NCBI GenBank assembly: GCA_000320605.2
Contig: KB445796.1
Span: 1,621,698 to 1,685,697, forward strand
Direction: 5' to 3'
Source: Gelatoporia subvermispora B
Taxonomy: Eukaryota; Basidiomycota; Agaricomycetes; Polyporales; Gelatoporiaceae
Length of the DNA stretch: 64,000 nt
Both the position numbers and the translations under genes were made by a program. The notes beneath the pieces are model-generated. The model was not told where the DNA came from and did no database searches. It saw only the letters and a list, made by a program, of their open reading frames with translations. Positions 58,755-64,000 of the stretch are shown one piece after another (positions within the stretch are counted from its first letter, which is position 1; each line of letters starts with the position of its first letter).

Positions 58755-60246
58755 ATGGCAGATCTATCCCTCTCTCCGAAGTCAAAGACTCAGAAGAAGA
58801 GTGCAGTGAGATGCACAGAAGCTGAATCCGCAAGCATACAGAGCCATCTGTCGACCAATTCACAATTAGGGTATCGCGTCCGTGCTCCTTCGATTGCCTA
58901 CAGTACAACCGAAGCAAACACTCGCTTCCTGAATGGCTCAACCCTGGACCAAGCTTTCTGGGGCTCGAGGTTTTCTAGGCACTTAGCTCCTTGTCTGCAA
59001 GTTGATCTCTCGGCTGCTCGTCACTTTGTGCCTCTCGGTCCGCGTCTGCGCTGGCTACTGGCGATCTACTGTCTGCTGAGTATTGTCTATACGTCTTACA
59101 CGCTGTGTTCTCCATATTTCACAACGAACAACACTACACGCATCATATTACCTCCACCTGAAGGTCTGTCTGTTTATCGGCACCGATTATTCTCATGTCT
59201 GATCGCGACATTACAGATGGCTACGAATCATCCCCGTTACAAACCCTCCCCATCGATCATCTCATGTCAAAATTGTCGTCTATACGCCCACATCCGAAAG
59301 CATTGGAGCCATTTGTTCTCAAGGGTATCATCGACCCGACCGCCATAACTGCTTGTCTCTGGGCGTCTCAAGACCATCTCGAATCTATTTTGCCGTGGTC
59401 GTCGCGATGGCCAGGTAAGACTCAAAAGCTTCCGCGGAACGCTAGCCTAACTGTTGCACAGGTCCTATATCGCTGCTAATGACAACTTCGGTGGCACCAT
59501 CATCCCCAGAGCATCAAGCTTTACTCGAAAAGCTCGCCACGCTCAAGTCGCAGAGTCAACGCCTGAACGCAACGCTATCTCTTCATCTCTTGCACTTAGA
59601 TCCTAAAGCGCCAGAAAATGCCAACGCCTTTCTGAACCTCGCTCGTGTCTTCGCACAGACCCCACGTATCGTCCTCTTCCCGGGCAACCTCTCCCTCGCC
59701 CCACCAAAGGCGCTGTATCGGTCCATCATCACGCAACCGCCCTCTTCTACATCCCTCGAGCCTGCTCCCGAACATAGCGCATTTAAACACCGCCCTGTCG
59801 TCTTCACGGTGCGCGGGCAGACGTCCTTCCCGTTCGCGCCCCTCGCGCCTCTTATGCTTGGCCGCGACGACGCCGTGTGGTGCACAGAGCGCTTTTTCCC
59901 GCCCTTTTCCCGTGCGGCAGACTGGGAAGAGTGCCTTTGGCAAGTCTGGCTGGAGAACTTTGGTGACGTCGATGTGCGACAGAGCAGGGGTTGGCTCCAG
60001 GAATCGGCCTCAGCTCTATCCACCGACTCCGCCACAACGGTAACTTCATATCCTAGTCAACAGTAGAGTGCAGCGCTGACAGATGGGTAGATTAAGCTCC
60101 GTCGCCGGCTGGTGGCGAAGTATAGGAGCGAGACTTGCGTGCTTGCGACGAGACAATTGGCAGCTCTGAGGGGCGCGAACAAGGGTCTCGACGCGAAGAA
60201 GTCGAGGTGGCTCAAACGCATTTGTAGAAACTGGATCAATGCATAG
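58755..60246 (+). CDS. Type II membrane protein, GT49/LARGE-like glycosyltransferase homologue
   Basis: Four exons (58755-59163, 59217-59414, 59462-60039, 60091-60246) join in frame to 446 residues. Exon 1 gives a cytosolic N-terminus and one signal-anchor helix (LRWLLAIYCLLSIVYTSYTL), the usual Golgi type II layout. The lumenal part has ITACLWASQDHLESILPWSS followed by RWPGPISLL, LHLLHLDPKAPENANAFLNL and FAQTPRIVLFPGNLSLAPP. C-terminal strings are LGRDDAVWCTERFF, RAADWEECLWQVWLENFGDV and KLRRRLVAKYRSETCVLATR. The order recalls the GT49 domain (glycosyltransferase for dystroglycan). At the place where active members have an acidic DxD motif this protein has FPGNLS, so activity is uncertain. 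The family assignment is from memory of motifs and needs a profile search. It ends 117 bases from the convergent ATRIP-like gene. Confidence 0.68.
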
Positions 60247-60363
60247 CAAGGCAGAGCGTTGGGTACGACGAGTAGTACATGAAGCATGTTGACATTATTG
60301 GCTGCAATGGATGTTGATGAGTGACTATATGCGCTGTAGTATATGTGCTGATGTGTCCACGAT

Positions 60364-63300
60364 TCAGTCTGGATGATGGGCCCTCGCTTCCACCTCGTCG
60401 TCGTCCTCTGTTTCCATATTCTCGATCGGTTGGAAAGCAGACCACACTTGTTCGATTTCAGGGCCATCAACAAGCAAGTCGAGTAGCTCCTTCGCCACCT
60501 CTTCTCCTCGGTCAGAGACAGAAGATGAGTCATGACTTGGACTGCTCACCGGTGCACTCCTCCAGCAATACCCGATCCTGCCCACTGATCCAATCCGGCG
60601 TATCGGCAAAACTGAGCCTGCCAAGTGTGACGATGAACATGTTCAGCACAGCATAATATGCGCGGCCGGGCTCGTGGAGTAGCTTCTGATATAGGTTGAA
60701 AGGCGTGCCATTTCCGCTGAAAACGAGCGAGTACAATGTGTAAAGCGTTCGTACGCCTATATCGATCGTCCTATAAGAGGACTCGTCAATTCTGACAGAT
60801 GCAGGCGTTTGGGTGATTTGAACGCACCAAGTAACCATAGACGGGGAATTCTGTAGCTCCTCGTCATCCTCGAAAAGTGGGGTCATCAGGTCAACGAGGA
60901 ATAGCACGATGGATGGTATCATTATCTGTGATCCCAGCAGAACAGCGACAGCATCAGTGTGCTTCGCAGAGAGCGTAGCCACGAGCTTCAGAATCGTTTC
61001 TCTGAGCATGTTGGCCTGAGGCGGTCAGGCTAAATGCTCATGCTAATCGTCATCACAAACGTACCTCGGGACCAGACCGTGACCGGTCAATCAAGTAGTA
61101 AGCCATCCGTTCGATGTGCGGGATCTTGGAGAAGTCTTGTGGCAGAGGCTCGTCATCGCCTCTCTGAGAGTACTGAAAAGCAAGCAACTGGCGGAAGAGA
61201 CTTTCGCCTTGAGGACAGAATCAGAGCAAAATTTTCACGAACGAGACCATACGTACGTGTAGCAAGGAATGACAAAGCCCGCACTGTTCGATACAATACT
61301 TGGGTGGGCTGCGTGGGTTCCAGTAGAATGAGCAGTACTTGGAAGCTTCGCGGGAAATAAGACAACCTGAGGGATGTTTATTGAGCATTAAAAACAGCCA
61401 CCCGGGCTGAGTGCGTACCGCATCACGAGATCCTGTGGTGCATGCAGGGCCAAGGCCTCGAGCACCAAGAGAGCCTCCGCCATAACAGACAGTTGCACAT
61501 CATCCAGTCTGCCATCTTTGGTAGGCATATGCCTTCGCACAGACTGAACCAAGACTTCCAGTATACGTGGTGGTGCGTCCACTGTATTTGACTCCGATGT
61601 GACAGGAACAGAAAGAAGTGATGCAGTGAAGAATGGTATTCTGTAGATGAGGACCCGGATCAAGTTGAGTATCGCAATCAGGGCAGGCATCTATACTCTG
61701 GATCAGATCGCTCACGATAGGAAAATTCCGATGGTACTAACCGATGCAACGGTGGTGAGTATGAGACCCATACTGGTAAGAGAATCAGATATTGCTTGAT
61801 AAAAGGCCTCTAGATCCTCAGATTCCGATGCTGCCACTGCCAGGCTCTGCAGTAGCTTCGCACAAGATGTCGAATACAGTTGTGCTAGATTGGGAGGCGC
61901 GTCGGAAGGCAGTTGCTGGCTCATGAGAGTCTGAATCGTCAACTTGTCGCACTGAGACAGTATATGTGTCATAATAATGCGATGAATCTACAGACCACGA
62001 CTATCAGTTCGTGCACTTGGTAGAACAGTCCCGCTAAATATACCTGTTCTCTCCAATTTGGGGATTCTACCTGCTCAGTGACATCCGCCGGAGACTCAGT
62101 AGGAATAACATCGGCCATCTCCACATCGTCTTGTCCATTGGTTGGATCTGGAGGGTCCACCGTAGGGTCTGGGATGACTGGATCAGAGGAATCTGGCTCG
62201 CCCGCTGCCCTGCCAGATGGACTGTTGAGAGGAGAAGGTTGATGAGTACGTGCATCGGCGAAGGGGTTCCAGTCGCCATCTGGTCCACCTGTTTCCTTCT
62301 CCTTGCCTTTACCCTCCACCATAGTTGTATGTGTAACGCTGGGGGATGCAGCAAAAGAATTGAAGAAGCCAGGGAGCATCGTGGCCTTCTGGGTGTTCTC
62401 CACGCGCTTCTTGTTTGGTGTCTTCTGAGGGCTCTTGTCGAAGGTGTGACTGATCCGCATCCGTGATGGCGTACGAGGTACACTGGGACCAGGAACGCTA
62501 TCTTGGTTCCATCCTCTGATTTGTGATGGTGGCCTGAGAGGCGACAAGGGTAGCTGCTTGTCTAGCCTCTTGGTGCGCGCAGTCCATGGTGGTCTCCGAA
62601 GGGATGTTTCTAGCTCCAATTGCTTCGTTGATAGAAAATTGAGTCGGTACTGGACCTCTTACAGCCGTGAAGCCCCACCTTGAATGTGTATTGAGTTTTC
62701 AAGCGCTCCATTTCCTCCTTCATGTCCTGCTCATGCTGGCGCTGCACAGCCTCAGCGGCTTCTTTGGCGGCTTTGAGCTTTGCAAGTTCAGCTGCGTGCC
62801 GTTGCGCATCCTATTGGCCTCGGTGAGCTCAAGTCTCAGGCGGAACTTAGACAAGAGACAATGACTCGTCACGAACGGACCTTCTCGATATTCTTCCTCA
62901 GGATTGTGACCTCCCCTTCCTTCGCTAGTCGCGCATCCTGCGCCTCCTTGAGACTATTGGTGATTTGTTCTTGAGCTCTCCGCAGCTGTGGTGCATAGTC
63001 AATACTTGATACATGGGCACCGGTAACCGCTCACCTCTTCTAACTGAGTATGAAGCACCTGGACCTCATCCAGCCCGACGTGTCCGTTTTGCAGCTTCCG
63101 TCCTGTAGGAAGTGAATCCGAAGCGTGTTCGGCCTGCTGTAGGCGAGGCGGTCCGGTATGCGATGATCCTCGTGAGACGGCTCGTTCTGGAGGTCGATGT
63201 CTGTTGGGCTGGGGTTGTTCTATTCTACCAAATGCTGTCGCTGCATGTGTTCTGTGATCTTTACCAGTCACGATGTTGGCATGAAATTTGGATGCCGAGG

Positions 63301-63598
63301 TATTCTCACTAGTGTCACGAAGGCCCGGCGGCAAGTTAGAGCCAAAAAGTCCATATGTACCATCTCCGACTACAGAGACTTCAGGTAGGTCTTCAAAGTC
63401 AATCGATGTAGTGCGAGAGAACCGTTCGGTTGAGGGATGATTGAGCTTCTGACGCTTAGCCGGTGGAGGAGAATGAGGACTCCGGCGCTCAGTAAGACGC
63501 TGCGTCTCGGTGAATTTGGTTTCCTCTTCATCTAAGATGGCGAGTACATCCTCGTCAACAACAATGTCGTCGTCGAAATAGTCATCGAAGTCATCCAT
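60364..63598 (-). CDS. ATRIP/Rad26/UvsD-like DNA damage checkpoint protein
   Basis: Likely partner of the ATR (Rad3/Mec1) kinase that targets it to RPA-coated DNA. ATG at 63598; the start MDDFDDYFDDDIVVDEDVLA is an acidic patch like the fungal Rad26/UvsD N-terminus, which contacts RPA. A Lys/Ser-rich linker and a long coiled coil follow (QITNSLKEAQDARLAKEGEV; AQRHAAELAKLKAAKEAAEA; DMKEEMERLKTQYTFK). A disordered part (PSRMRISHTFDKSPQKTP) comes next. The C-terminal 600 residues are leucine-rich helices of HEAT-like character (LYSTSCAKLLQSLAVAASES, ILKLVATLSAKHTDAVAVLL), ending VEARAHHPD at 60364. Many short introns. The N-terminus, coiled coil and helical solenoid fit ATRIP orthologues, but no single invariant motif proves it. 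Confidence 0.65.
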
Positions 63599-64000
63599 AT
63601 GCACCGGGAAGAAGCATACAAGCCCAACCTGGGGAGACGAAACGGCGGAGGGCGCGCGCCACAAACGCGTGGCGACGCGCTACGCGATCACGCTTTACTC
63701 TCACGCGTCTCGCGGCACTCGCCGTGGTGTACATGAGGTTCAAGAAGAAAAAAATGAGCACATTGGCAGTACATCCAGGGTAGAGAAAAAGTAGTACGAG
63801 GGGATTTGGGTATGCTACTATTACCGACATCCGAGAGGCGGTGTCGGTAGACACATCCAGCGTGGACTCTGGCAGCTCGGACGAGCCGCTCATCCTGTGG
63901 AGAGCGCGATACTCCAACCCCGGCGGGTGAAGAACTTGTGCGCTACGTGGGCCTCATCTGGGGATAGTAGCGCCCAAAGGTGCCAATACAATCTGCAATC
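63599..64000. other. Window end, upstream of ATRIP-like gene
   Basis: 402 bases. A minus frame from ATG 63893 (MSGSSELPESTLDV) to 63591 is open for about 100 codons and overlaps the ATRIP-like start by eight bases. It could be an upstream leader ORF or the end of an unseen gene. There is no recognised domain, so it is not called. Confidence 0.35.

Noticed and set aside
63591..63893. Minus ORF overlapping the ATRIP-like start
   Set aside because: Low complexity after the first 25 residues, no domain; more likely leader sequence.

Overview
The window looks like nuclear DNA of a filamentous basidiomycete, probably an agaricomycete and plausibly a polypore. Genes are dense, sit on both strands, and are cut by many introns of about 50-70 nt. 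There is an intron-containing tRNA-Gln. The content is typically fungal: LIM/RhoGAP, JmjC, Mei2-like RNA-binding, NRPS-like reductase, F-box/LRR-like families and a Pif1-type element helicase. The species assignment is inference.

Layout. 1-3.1 kb: the 3' end of one membrane-anchored aspartic protease, then a complete tandem paralogue. 3.6-6.1 kb: a very-long-chain 3-hydroxyacyl-CoA dehydratase (PHS1) and a proline-rich bZIP factor, both on minus. 7.9-9.9 kb: a PSR/SCP-type phosphatase. 11.8-17.1 kb: a large LIM-C1-RhoGAP protein. 17.9-19.6 kb: a BTB protein. 19.7 kb: tRNA-Gln(CUG). 20.6-23.9 kb: a JmjC protein with a Cys-rich module. 24.7-27.6 kb: a Mei2-like RNA-binding protein. 28-30.2 kb: no gene that I can support.

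30.2-35.8 kb is a small F-box/LRR-like cluster with two intact genes, one truncated and broken copy, duplicated 3'-end fragments, an intergenic block duplicated with the genes, and a 37-bp minisatellite. 36.6-38.7 kb holds a solo Pif1/Helitron-type helicase. 39.3-43.7 kb is housekeeping: Tudor-SN (SND1) divergent from mitochondrial ribosomal protein bS6m. A HAD-family gene follows at 43.8-44.8 kb.

45.1-56.2 kb carries two NRPS-like (adenylation-carrier-reductase) genes in tandem. The first looks intact. The second is a decayed copy with internal deletions and a frameshift, split by a 3.1-kb transposon with 144-bp terminal inverted repeats and an integrase-like DDE protein. Two miniature elements are nested inside that transposon. 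A zinc alcohol dehydrogenase (57.0-58.3 kb), a type II membrane GT49/LARGE-like protein (58.8-60.2 kb) and an ATRIP/Rad26-like checkpoint protein (60.4-63.6 kb) close the window.

How genes may work together: the NRPS-like reductase, the alcohol dehydrogenase and perhaps the HAD protein could form a small acid-to-aldehyde-to-alcohol locus. This rests only on proximity. The other genes are functionally unrelated. Exon boundaries were read by eye from splice signals and frame continuity, and could be off by a few bases.
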